Shown piece after piece: positions 23,961 through 34,965 of a stretch of DNA of 64,000 nucleotides (its first letter is position 1; every line of letters begins with the position of its first letter). A program made the position numbers and the translations under genes. The notes beneath the pieces were generated by a model. That model was given only the letters and a program-made list of their open reading frames with translations, was not told where the DNA came from and did no database searches. This DNA comes from Holothuria scabra. Its lineage: Eukaryota > Echinodermata > Holothuroidea > Aspidochirotida > Holothuriidae. The stretch covers positions 53,441,486-53,505,485 of the forward strand of contig CM074181.1 of NCBI GenBank assembly GCA_037179385.1. The letters are read 5' to 3'.

Positions 23961-25191
23961 ATGTATTTCACTGTTAATGACGTCACAGGTTTCAACAGCG
24001 TGTTACGGCAGGGCTGCATGCTGAGCTTACTAACGTAAGCTGATAATAGGACGTACTGTGTTCTGGACGACCGTACTGAATTTACGAATTTAATTGTTTA
24101 AATTTTAAAGGGCGCCAGCTTCATGAGAAAAATCAGTAAATTACTGCAGTATCTAACTGCAGTAGAAAGCTGCATTTATCTGCTGCAGAAGGGAGTCCTG
24201 AGAGTGCGTACTGCTACATATAGGGAACAAGATGTCTTTACATGAAAGTGTTTTTGTTCCATAATGACCTTTTTGAATTATGTCCATTCCGACGGTCATT
24301 CTTTGATAGTAAAATATAATAATCGAGTAAAAAATAGAGTATTCTCTTTATATAATATAGAATATAACAAGAGAGAAAAGAGAGTAAAAATGACAAAGAA
24401 ACAACAAAAACAGCTAAGGAAGAAACAAAGAAAGGGATCCTGAGTAAGTGTAATGATCGATTGGGTATTTTTTTGTTTACCTATTATGTTCTAGCACAAT
24501 TGAGCGTTTTAGAGAATAGATCACACTAAAAGCTTAGTTCGTGCATTTTTGTGAACCAAAGCATTAATTTAGGTACTGTAAAGATACTTTACCACCTTAG
24601 TGAAGGTTTTCAAACGTCTCTTTTAGGTAGCCAGAAATGATTTTGAAGAGGTGGGGAGAAAATTTCTCAAAGGGCGAAAATGTTTCCAGGGGGCTTAATG
24701 TGTAAAATTCTTTTAATGGCAAACTTCTTTTTCGAAAAAGCTTGGCCCCTGGTTAAGGCCTTGCCCACCTATACAACATCTATTCTAGCAAAAAATGGCT
24801 GTAATGTTCTTCTGACATTGATGTGACAATTAAAACCATTCTAATAATTTAACATCTGGGTCCTCTTGTAGATAGGTTTGATATACTTCCTCAACCTAAT
24901 TTTCACAATAAGCTCAACACAAAAGAAGTTTCAAAAGCCTTACTTCTCTTTTCTCGTTGGTGGTAAATATTATTGATAATTCCAACTAAAGAAAACAGGG
25001 AGGTGGTATTACATAGATTTAAGACTCCAACTCAATTTTGTACTTATTCCTTTTAAATTCAATAAAGCGTGAGAGTAAACTTACAATCGGCATAACTAAT
25101 GATCGAGGAATTTAAATTCAATTTATTCTCTTAGCTAATCAGCCTTGCGCTGTATTTTCCTATGCACACCGACTTCGTTATTCTAACTATA

Positions 25192-25420
25192 GAACCGACT
25201 GAATTGTCAAGTGGTTATCTGAGCATCCGACTTGCAGTTTGGTGGTTTAGATTTCAGGTCATACCCAGGACTTTTAAAATGGAATCTCAGCATAAGCAAT
25301 GGAGTAAGGAAAGCCAGCCCAGTAAGCTACAGCTGGAATAAGGTCGTGAACTTCCCGAAATTAACCAATTGGTATGAAACTGGTAGGTAAATCCCCATCT
25401 AAGTAACTAACGAACTACGA
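25192..25420 (+). repeat. tRNA-derived SINE (family 1), plus-strand copy
   Basis: The head contains TTGTCAAGTGGTTATCTGAG and CCGACTTGCAGTTTGG (A-box and anticodon-arm-like), then a degenerate B box. The body contains AGCATAAGCAATGGAGTAAG and CCCAGTAAGC, shared with the copies at 33033-33330 and 42455-42900. The 3' end reads CCATCTAAGTAACTAACGAA, a short TAAC-type tail also shared with the other copies. Confidence 0.75.
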
Positions 25421-25954
25421 ATAGGATTACATTGAACAATGCTTTGAAAACCAACCCGAAGTCACCGTCGAGTAGTTTACACTCAAGACGACTGTTTATC
25501 GCCAAGGACCGAAACGCTGGTAATAAACCAATGCCACAGCTGCATGCATATGATCAAACGTTGCGTAAGACTAGATTTTGGTGATAGAAAGTGGTATCTT
25601 TTGCAAGTTGTAGGACATGTACACATGAAAAACATGTTAAGGAGCCTGAGAAGCAAACTAACCAATTTTTAGACTGTGTCCACACTGATAAATAAATGTA
25701 CTTGTAATTAATGTTTCTTATCGACTGACAGTATTAAAGGAATAGCAAAAACATACACCGGTAATGGCCTCTTGAAGTTGTAGAGGACGAAGTTGGCCTT
25801 TTCATTCCAGACACCATTCGAAATTACTGAATAAACATGAAACACACAAAACAGGATTTATTGTCAACAACTACTTGACTATTACAATACACGCCCCATG
25901 TTACAACTCCATTCAATAACAACTCACTAGTAACAACAAGATTTTTTCATGAGT

Positions 25955-28059
25955 TTTTCTCAAGAGTTTTCTCATGTCATTCATCTGACCGTTTACTTCC
26001 CTAATCGTAACGTTGCAAAAATGGCTGCCGAAGAACTAAGTTTGGCAATACAGGACATTGAGATCGCCCACCCTTACGCCTTTATTGTCATCGATGGAGA
26101 TTTTAATCACACCACCCTAAGAAAAAATGGTGTTTACTACTACCAACACGTAGACTGCCCTACACGGGGAGATGCTATCCTCGATTTGTGCTATTCAAAC
26201 GTTAAAGAGGCATACAATTCCTTACAGATTACGCCGCTTGGAAGATCCGATCACGACCTAGTAATCCTCCGTCCCAAGGTATCGACCCATTGTACAACGA
26301 AGGAAGCCTCGCACAATTAAAATGCAACAATGGAGTGGTGATGTACTTGACCATCTTAAGTCAACCCTGGAAACAACTGACTGGAATATTTTCATAGAAT
26401 CGTCTAGGGACATCGATGAACTAACAGAATCGGTCACCAGTTACGTGAATTTTTGTGTGGACTGCTCAGTGCCAAAGAAGGAGATCAAAGTTTATCCGAA
26501 TAACAAACCCTGGATAACGAGCAGCGTTAAATCCGTAATCAACAAGAAGAAGATCTTTGGACAAGGAGATAGGAATGAGCTTAAATTGATTCAGAAGAAA
26601 CTGAAAGAATGTATTAGGAAGGAGAAGATAACGTACAAGCGGAACATCGAGAACCACTTCATTGATAACAATATGAAACAAGTCTGGGATGGAATGCCCT
26701 TAATGAGCGGGCATAATGACAACGGCACTGATAATTTATACCTACCTGATACCTCTTCTGAATACGCAAATCAACTAAATAAATTTTACAAACGTTTCGG
26801 TGTTTATGACTTCTCGTCTCAGGCCAGTGAAATCAGGAATTCTTTGAATGGGAATAACAATATTAAGCCATTTTTATGTGTAACTAGAGATGAGGTTTGC
26901 CGTGAGCTTTCTAGCCTTAATGCGTCGAAATCTGCATGCCCAGATCTGCTCACACCCCATGTATTGAAAAACTGTGCTAACTTGCCGACATTTTTATGCA
27001 TATTTTTAACCTTTCATTTCGTTTGAAATCCATCCCTGCATTATGGAAACGTTCCTGCATTATACCAGTGCCAAAGAAACCAATTATAATATGTATGAAT
27101 GATCTTAGACCCGTGGCACTAACCTCTGTGGTAATGAAGTCATGTGAACGCTTTGTTTTAAAGCACATGAAACCCTTAGTGGAAGATTAGTTAGATCCCC
27201 TACAATTTTCTCATCGGGCGAAACGCAATACAGAAGATGTTACTTTACATTGTTTAGAAAAACTGTATTCACACCTTGAACGTACTAAATCAGGTCACTC
27301 TGCTAGAATAATGTATTTTGACTTTCCTCGGCCTTTAATACGATCCAGCCACATGTATTGGTGAAAAAGTTGTTAGAAATGAATGTTCCGCATGATCTCA
27401 TTTCATGGATTTTTAACTATCTTACTACTCCTTCCCAATATGTCACTATCAAGTCCTCTGGTTGTATTTCAAATATTTTAGGATCAAACACTGGTGCTCC
27501 TCAAGGTGCAGTTTTAGCCCCTTTTTTGTTCACAGTGTGTACATCAGATGCAAGATCGTCCAATGACTCCTGTCCTTTAATGAAATTCGCTGATGACACT
27601 GCCTTGATCGGGTTAATCGTAAATGATGAAGATACTGCTTACTTGGACCAAATAGATCGTTTCGTGGATTATTGTAATAATAATTTCCTAGAATTTAATG
27701 TACAAAAGACAAAAGAAATGGTAATTGATTTTAGGAAAAGGCCTACTACTAGATCACCCACAGAGGTCATAATTAAAGAGAGTGTCGTCGAACGTGTTTC
27801 TACTTATAAGTACCTTGGCATGGTAATGGATGATAAAATTCCCTGGTATGACCATATAGACTACGTAGTGAAAAAGGTCAACCCGAGACTGTATTGCGTC
27901 CCTAAATTGAACAAGTTCAACATCAATAGCCGTATTTTAAGTCTTCTTTATAACTCGGTGATCTGCAGTGTTTGGCTGTATTGGCTGTACTTTTATGTGT
28001 TGTTGCGAGCATTGAATTTCCCTTTTGGGACTTAATGAACTTGAACTTGAACTTGATTG
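25955..28059 (+). pseudogene. Decayed APE-type LINE (Rex1/L2-like) with endonuclease end, RT and 3' terminus
   Basis: The element starts inside the apurinic-type endonuclease, with the motifs VIDGDFN (26086-26106), LDLCYSN and GRSDHDLV (the GDFN and SDH catalytic blocks). An acidic/basic linker follows (26322-26900). The reverse transcriptase then runs across frame breaks: SKSACPDLLTPHVLK, CIIPVPKK, NDLRPVALTSVVMKSCE, GAPQGAVLAPFLFTV and KFADDTALIGLI (27580-27620), the last being the catalytic FADD. It continues with NVQKTKEMVIDFRK and KYLGMVMD. The 3' end reads GAATTTCCCTTTTGGGACTT and then three GAACTT repeats, a terminus style seen in Rex1/L2-type LINEs. In-frame stops near 26320, 27024 and 27188, and a frame break near 27330, make it non-functional. 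It is 5'-truncated. The clade call rests on motif pattern, not a tree. Confidence 0.88.
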
Positions 28060-28107
28060 CATCAAAATCACATATCTTCCCACAAAAAGGGGAAATCCAT
28101 TTATAGG

Positions 28108-28330
28108 TCAATTCGTGCCAATCCTCTTAAAAGGTATATGTTCTCGAAAAATTGATATCCCCAATGGGATAATCTTCTCAAGGATCTTGACTCAATTTGG
28201 ATTTTTAATTTGAATAGTCCCACAAGATTTTTTTTAGTTGAGAATACTAGTAGTAAGTCCTTTAAGTACTCTTACGGAGAATTTTCAAAACTTGAGGTGT
28301 TTCTGGCTCACAACAATATTTCAAGGGTGT
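28108..28330 (+). pseudogene. Unrecognised decayed reading frame after the LINE
   Basis: One frame from 28108 runs about 72 codons with a single internal stop (about 28153) and reads sensibly, for example WDNLLKDLDSIWIF and NSPTRFFLVENTSSK. It follows directly on the 3' terminus of the LINE but is not part of it by position. It may be the C-terminal end of another mobile element's protein. I do not recognise the family. Confidence 0.3.
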
Positions 28331-28729
28331 GATTTATGCAACGTTTAAATTGATTCGTGGCTTTGAAATAAAGAATTAATTTACCCTTAAACACCCTTAA
28401 ACTATGTAACATTTTTGAAACATGATTATAAATCAAGAAAGAAATTTTCTTATTCAGTCTTTGTAAATAGTTTTAATTATATACTCAGGGGGTCATTTTC
28501 CCAGTGAAGGGAAAACAAAAGCTTTCTCAGTAGCATGAGTTGGATGTACAGAGTTACAGGTAGATTCAACTTTGTTTTGTCAACTCACTTTATTTGTAAG
28601 CTTTAAAAGTCTCAGTTTGTAGTGTCCATTGAGCCAAATTTTATCTGGTAACACTTTGTAGCGTGTATGTACAATTTATTCCATCGATCTCAGTCGCAGC
28701 TTTATTTCTCTAGTGTGAGATAAGTATGT
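28331..28729. other. Unannotated AT-rich stretch
   Basis: Nothing recognisable. GAAATAAAG near 28363 resembles a LINE 3' UTR signal but no poly(A) tail follows. Confidence 0.4.
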
Positions 28730-29290
28730 TGTCGGTGAGCCCGCTCCTCCACCATGTTAGATATTTTAGCAAGGGATGAAGCCCCGCGACTCCGCCATGT
28801 TAGATGATAAGTGGTGCGGGATCTTGAGTTGTACTTCCAGACAAAAGAAAGGAGAGAGAGTTTCCAGTTAATTTTAAATGATTGTATTTGATGATCAAGT
28901 TTTAATTAATTCGGCCGGCCTAATATTAATCAATATCTACAGCTCACTCAAGTGCTCCTCGTCTGAAGTCTTATGCACGAGTGTCCAGCTCGCAGGCTCG
29001 GACTTGTGAATCGAGCGAGCTCAGAACACCTGCAGTCCCCTGATTGGTCAAAAGTTATGACGCACCAGTGCAAATGAATGTACTGGTACCAATGAGGAGG
29101 CTGAAAAGGGGGAAATTGGCCACACCTCGCAAATATGGGTTACATTGTGCACGTGGAACTACAGCGATGAAATATGTCACGTCCACCGGTAACACGTGAC
29201 GGGAAACAGGAAGGGCCCTGGAATCTAGAACAAAAGGAAGGGCCAGTTGCTCGTAAACAACAAGATGGCGCCTGGTAAAGGTCATGGAGA
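28730..29290 (+). promoter_or_regulatory. Candidate promoter and first exon
   Basis: This stretch is richer in CG than its surroundings. It has a reverse CCAAT box (TGATTGGTC, 29040-29048), a CACGTG-containing site near 29149 and AACAAGATGGCGCC (29262-29275), a YY1-type initiator with a strong start-codon context. The frame from that ATG reads MAPGKGHGEC and a donor-like GGTAAAG follows four codons in. On the other strand, two CCATG/CATGG sites in repeated contexts (28750-28800) could serve a divergent transcript. No downstream exon is identified, so this remains a candidate. Confidence 0.3.
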
Positions 29291-30810
29291 GTGCACCATA
29301 CTACATGACACTAGTGTATGTATTGTTTTAGTGTAAGTGGTAGTAGCTGTTTCAAATATGATAAAATAGCTGCTTCAAATACTTTTATCTTGAACAAATA
29401 AGAACGCACAAGAAGTCATTCCTACTACATCCTTTACCTTACAATTTTTAGTCGAGTGCTAAGAGGTTTGATGGTAACTCTAATAATGTAGCAAAATGAA
29501 AAAAATTATGTCTGACAATATACTGTAGTCATCATGAAGGTAATGGTGCCCTTCCTCGGCCTATACCTTTTATTATTTTTTCTTTTTGTTTCGAGCCTGG
29601 TCTTGGGAGATCAGGTGTCCGATCTAGAAGCCACTGAATTGAAATTGACTTGAACAAACAATCTCTCATAAGGCCTTGCTGAGCTATTCAGATTGTTTTG
29701 ACTTACAATTTATTTAAAGAGAGAGCTAAAAATGTGTATGAGCTACAGTCTAGTTAGATACAAAATTGAAAAACTTGTGTACATTTACACGTCAGAGGTT
29801 GCAACTTCTTACGTGTTCACTGAGATGTAACAATTGGAACATTACCTTGGCTCAGGAATTATCAAAGACAGCAAAATGCATTCTCCCGATAACAACTGGT
29901 TTCGAGCAAATAAAAATAAACCTAAAGTTTGGTTTGAAGCTTTTCATGACCTTCCAGTAACGTTGCACATTATTGTTTTCACCATGCCAAGTATACTCAG
30001 AACTCTATGACTTTTTAGTTTCTTTGGACGTATGAATCATGATAGAAAGTTAGCTAGTAAAAAGTTTGTAAATACTTCTACCGAATCTGTTCTCTCTCAG
30101 ACCTTTTACATTTTACCCTTTGAAATACACCTTGTTTTACCATGATGATGTCAGTGAATACCTATTTTATATCATGGCTTGTTTGCTCGGGACGTTGTAA
30201 TTCCTCTTAAAACTTTTAAATATTTTGGAGACAGATAACATCGCCGAAATAAGTTTTTCCATAATCTTTGTATGTCGTTTGATGTAGGTACCTTACTTTA
30301 AGTACAGATGTATCCTATTAGTAGCAATAAAACTCTCTGATTTGGAAGTGGGTACTTTCGAGATATTTTATGTTCCTGCCGCTTGAAACTCATGTCTTGT
30401 TTCTCGTTTACAAAACATTTATGGCCTTCCGTTATTTGTTCAAATTTCAACATATATCACCTAAACCGAATAAAGACTAGTTTATGATCTTCCATTATTT
30501 TTCTCCCTCTTGTTTTTTTCTGTTGAAAACATCATTGATGGTTATAGGAAAATATTTGGTGTGGATTGAACAACTGTATTAACTTTACCTACAACTGGCC
30601 GTGGTAAGGTTTACCCCTTCTTCATCATTGGTGGTTTTCTTGAAAGCCTTGTTCTTTTTTCTTTGGTTTTTATTTTTCAAGAGAGTGTTCTGCCTTTATG
30701 TTAAGCCCAATAGGGTTTTGTAGATCACTTCCTTCTGCTAATTTTTTTCAGGTCTGCTTTTTGTTCCCTTAACATTCTTCCATTTCGTAAAATTGTACAA
30801 TATATTGGGG
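29291..30810. other. Unannotated AT-rich stretch
   Basis: No gene, RNA or repeat recognised. If 28730-29290 is a promoter, this would be the first intron. Confidence 0.4.
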
Positions 30811-30892
30811 AAATGAATGAATGAATGAATAAACGAACAAACGAACAAACGAACAAACGAATGAACGAACGAAAGAACGAATGAATCAATGA
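30811..30892. repeat. (GAAT/GAAC)n microsatellite
   Basis: Tandem GAAT units grade into GAAC and ACAA variants and back. Short open frames across it are spurious. Confidence 0.9.
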
Positions 30893-32640
30893 ATTTCCCA
30901 CCAACCAATTAGTCAAACCTGTACCCTTTGCGCGAAATTTCTTGTGGTATGTCTTGCTCTCTACGTGGAGAGAACGACTAAAACACTCCTGATAAACAGC
31001 ACAGTCAGAGACGATTTGGTACTAAGAAAGCGGCAACAAAATATATCAAAGTATGTTTTTTTTTATTTCTATAGTGTTACTAGGAGGATTTGCCGAATAT
31101 AAAAATTACTCCATATTTAGCTTTTGCCTCCTTTAAAAGTTGGTCCAGGTAAGACACAAAAGCATCATTTCTTTTTAAATCGTAAAAATCATTCCATGCG
31201 GCGTGAATAAGCTACAACGCAACCAAATTACGGCCCCATTAACAAACGAGGTGGTAAAGATGTTACACTCATCTTCACAAGGAAAGACTTCAATCCATAG
31301 ACACAGGCATTTTTCCTGCTACGGAAGCCGAGAGCGGCGGCGTTGGGAGACAACGCAAATCGATTTTCTCTGTACCATGAATTCAAACAAAATAGAAGAG
31401 GGCGTACTTCAAGGTCTTTTTGTTATAGCATGAAAAGTATATATTGAGTATCCTCAAAATAAAAGGACGAGTCTCAATGCTATTAGAAAACAGAGCCTGT
31501 CTGACAAGAACAATGTTATTGGTCCCGTTAATTTGTACCGTTTATTGATCAAACAAAAAAAAACATGAGAAAAACAGGGAGAAAAAGAAATTATGCTCTT
31601 AGTGTGAAGAGCACGGATCTCGAAGGCTTATAAAAACTATTCCTTTTAAAAGTGCTGTGGGTGTAACCCTTTGAGAGTTCTTGACAGGCCTATTCTTTAA
31701 AAGGCTAGCTGCAAAAAAGCCGTGGACTCAGCTAGATTAAGCCAGAAGGTTGAGGCATGAATCCTTATCTAATTATCTAACTAATCTACACACAACTGAG
31801 ATGAAGGAAATTTACACAGCTGAAGAATCTTCTGATACCCGAAAGGAAAGATAAACAATAAAGATATTAAACTAAAGGCATACCTTAGTTTGTTTTTTTT
31901 TTTATTACACGAAAATTACAACCAATGCTTCAATCGATTTCTTTCATAAAGAATGTTGATAACAGGTAAAGAGGAGATCTTCAGAGAATTCAATCTGCCA
32001 TCTGCTCTAAAGTAGTTTTAAAATAGCGTGCTATACCACTAAAGAGGTACTAGAGTCAAGGCTTAGGTAGATGATCCTCACCGCGGTAATTTTCTACTGT
32101 TTTCAAAATAGCTTCATATATTAAACGAAGCAGAAAATTTGAGGTAAAAAAAATCTACTGGGTAAACAAATAAAATATTAAACCTCGCATCACAGGATTA
32201 CTCGTATTGCATCACCTAATAACATTATATGAAAGTGAAGAACAACAAAATGTTTTCGAGCTTCAAAAACTGACTTGTCCTCCGTAAGAGCAATTAATGA
32301 ACAAACGGATAACAGCAAATAGTGGTGGAGTTGTGGTGGAATAACGCCGGTTAGGAACTTGACTTTCAAGCAACTTTTTATATACAGGCGCAGATCGAGG
32401 ATTTTTTCCAGAAAGGTTCAGAAGGGTAATCGTCTACCTGGAGAGAGGTATGAGGGGTGGGGGTCCCTCTACCCTGCTGAAAATTTACCTGTGAATAGAA
32501 GGGAATTTCTTTACCTCAGTATTGGAGCCCTGAACGATGCTTCCGTCCCATAAGTTTCACTGGGGGGGGGGGGGGGGGGGGGCTAGAGCAAAAACAACAC
32601 TGCGGGTAAAAATTCGGCTAGTCATTTGCTTCACCGTAGG
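30893..32640. other. Unannotated stretch with a possible hAT end and a long poly-G run
   Basis: Mostly AT-rich single-copy-looking sequence. At about 32387, CAGGCGCAGATCGAGGATTT resembles a hAT terminus, but no inverted partner or 8-bp duplication was found. A run of about 20 G lies at 32563-32582. Confidence 0.4.
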
Positions 32641-32659
32641 TGCAGCGCCCAACCGTCCT

Positions 32660-32880
32660 CGTCGGCTGGGCAAACGTTTTTAGGGGCCAGAATAATGCCA
32701 AGTAGGAGGGAAGCCAGAGTAAGTATCCAGCGAGAAACCCGTGTAAATCAAGATTTGAACACCTGCACATGTGAATCACATTGCTGAAAGCAGCTGTACG
32801 TGTTAGACTACTCTGCCACTTGAAGACCCAAGACCCTGTAGGTCTTGGTTGTCAAGCCTCCAAGTTGGAATTGAGCCGAC
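32660..32880 (-). repeat. tRNA-derived SINE (family 2), minus-strand copy
   Basis: The minus strand reads GGCTTGACAACCAAGACCTA, CAAGTGGCAGAGTAGTCTAA (A box), AATGTGATTCACATG, GTGTTCAAATC (B box) and later CTTGGCATTATTCTGGCC. The same blocks occur in the same order in the plus-strand copy at 57262-57480, which defines a family. Confidence 0.75.
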
Positions 32881-33032
32881 TAGGCAACCTCGTCTTACAA
32901 GAGGTGTGTAACCAGCGATGATGAAAATTCACATCCGAATTATAATTAAAACCGCCCTCAGCAGAAATGTTTAAATCTGGCGTTTAAAAATTGTGAACGG
33001 CTAAGAGCAGGAGGGTCCTGATCAACCAAAAA

Positions 33033-33330
33033 GATTAGGTTAGGTTAGGTTAGGTTACGTTACGTTACGTTAGGTTCGGTTAGGTTAGGTAAGGTTAAGT
33101 TACCTTAGATGGAGCTAAACGGCCCAGTTCCCAACCAAATCGTTTCAAGTCGAGCCGCCTTACTGGCTTGTTTTCCCTACTCCATTGCTTATACCGATGC
33201 CGAGTACCAACTTAGTAAAATGGCAGTAGGTTCCGGTTTTAACTGAAGTCTTTGGTATGACCCGGCCAGGAATCAAACTTCCGACCTCCCGACTGCAAGT
33301 CTGATGCTCTAACCACGATTTACCAAAGAG
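33033..33330 (-). repeat. tRNA-derived SINE (family 1), minus-strand copy with CCTAA-type tail
   Basis: The minus strand begins with a clear tRNA-like head: ATCGTGGTTAGAGCATCAGA, CTTGCAGTCGGGAGG and GTTTGATTCC (B box). The body carries ATAAGCAATGGAGTAGGG and GCCAGTAAGG, shared with the other family members. The tail runs CCATCTAAGGTAACTTAACC and continues as TAACC/TAACG pentamers. On the plus strand this tail appears as TTAGG repeats (33033-33090) that mimic an arthropod-type telomere. Confidence 0.8.
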
Positions 33331-33639
33331 AAAGCGGTTTATGGCTGACATGAGGAGTCGATCCCACAGGAAAAACAGCATAACAGTCCATAAGACCCCA
33401 TCAATCTGGTCATAAATATGGTTGAACTGGTGTAGTCTTATATGTATGTCTTGTAATTACTTACTTTCCTTCTTCCATTCATAACGTTTTAAACCCTTGG
33501 ACTTGACAAATTGTATGCCCAAATTTAAAATAAGCCATTTCTCATATGTGTTGTTGTTAAGAAACGTTTATCATAATACACCCCAATTCGGTCAACTTTG
33601 AGCGGTTCATAGTACAATCCCAGCCAACAACAAAACGTT

Positions 33640-34110
33640 TTCTAAACGTTCTTCAAAAGTAACCACTTTCATTCCGCAAACGTTTATAACTACGTTTTAA
33701 AGACTTGATTTTGTGGACTTTTCTTACTTTTTCAAAACGTTTTTTAGACACGTTCTCAAAACGTTATTCAGACGTAAAAAACGTTTATGAAACCTTTGCT
33801 GGTCCGTACGGAAAACGTCTGGGACGTACGGAAAACGTACAGGACGTTCAGGAAATGTTCTAGGGACGTACAAAAATTACCCAGGACATCCAGAGAACGT
33901 ACGAAAGACGTACATAAAGCGTCTCCGACATCTCGAAAAAGCTTTATAGGGCTGTAAAGAAAGCGGCTTCTACCTCCAGAAAAAATTTAGGGACGTACGA
34001 AAATTATACAAGAAGTCAAGAGTCCGTTTCATAGGCGAACAAAATGTATCATATCTAGGAAAAACCGTTCAGGAACGTCAGGGAAACTTCGATGACGTCA
34101 AGGAAAATAT
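33640..34110. repeat. Degenerate ACGT-rich short-repeat field
   Basis: Dozens of imperfect units such as AAAACGTT (left part), GGACGTACGGAAAACGT (middle) and AGGAACGTCAGGG (right) are spaced at roughly 15-25 bp. The left part favours AACGTTTT and the right part GACGTAC. It could be the interior of a miniature transposon; no clear terminal repeats were found. Confidence 0.6.
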
Positions 34111-34129
34111 CTCAGGTTCTTACAGATAT

Positions 34130-34965
34130 AAATTTACGTACCTATATGAAAGGTGAATATTGCTTATGTATCCCTCCACCTCTCAATGAGATAGACCATT
34201 GTGAAGTTGGGCTGTTTTATTATGGTCATCTGATTAGGACCAAAAGTATTAACAAATGAATTTTGCTGGGAGAGGAAGGGCAATTTCACTTAACTATAAA
34301 GACAAACATAAGGCTAATAAAAGAAAAAAAAGACATAAATGGTTTTTCATTTTCTTGAAGTACTGTATGTTACTGTAATCATACTACCTTTAATAAAGTG
34401 ATCACAAAAATATTATTCTTAACTTCTTAGTGCTGGCAAAGAAGTATGTCAAAGGATCATACAGCTGTAAATCTGTACATGTACACGCTGAAAGCATAAT
34501 GATTAATGTTTGCACGAGGTACCAGATTGATGATGTCAGGAAACAGTTTTGAAATTGCTAACCGGGTCCAAAGTTTAACTTGCATACATGGAACGTGCTT
34601 AGCAAAATTTTGTATTATGACCTTGCAATGAACTCATAGCCTAACGAAAGTTTTATTTTCAGGTACTTTAAAGGCGGTAGGAAATACTTCCAAATAATAG
34701 GAAATTGCCGTTTCTCAGATTTCGAGGTAAATATTCAACTTTTCTGTTTTATTTTGTCACAGATTGAAAATTTCATGGTGCAAAATTTGAAATATAGTTT
34801 CGTGGATGGAATTTTCAGGGGAAATATCGTAATAGTGAAATCTAAGAAGAAATGATAATGAAATTTAAGAAGAAAAACGCAAAAAGAGGCAATGACAACA
34901 AAAATTCACCGATCAGTAAACAGTTTATTAGACTGAACTAGTTTTCTTCATACTTTCAGAAACGA
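34130..34965. other. Unannotated AT-rich stretch
   Basis: No gene or repeat recognised before the 150-bp satellite. Confidence 0.4.

Noticed and set aside
24380..24445. Short basic peptide frame MTKKQQKQLRKKQRKGS
   Set aside because: Seventeen codons in A-rich sequence with no supporting signals; likely chance.
33033..33090. Interstitial telomere (TTAGG)n
   Set aside because: It is continuous with the 3' end of a minus-strand SINE whose other copies have related tails.
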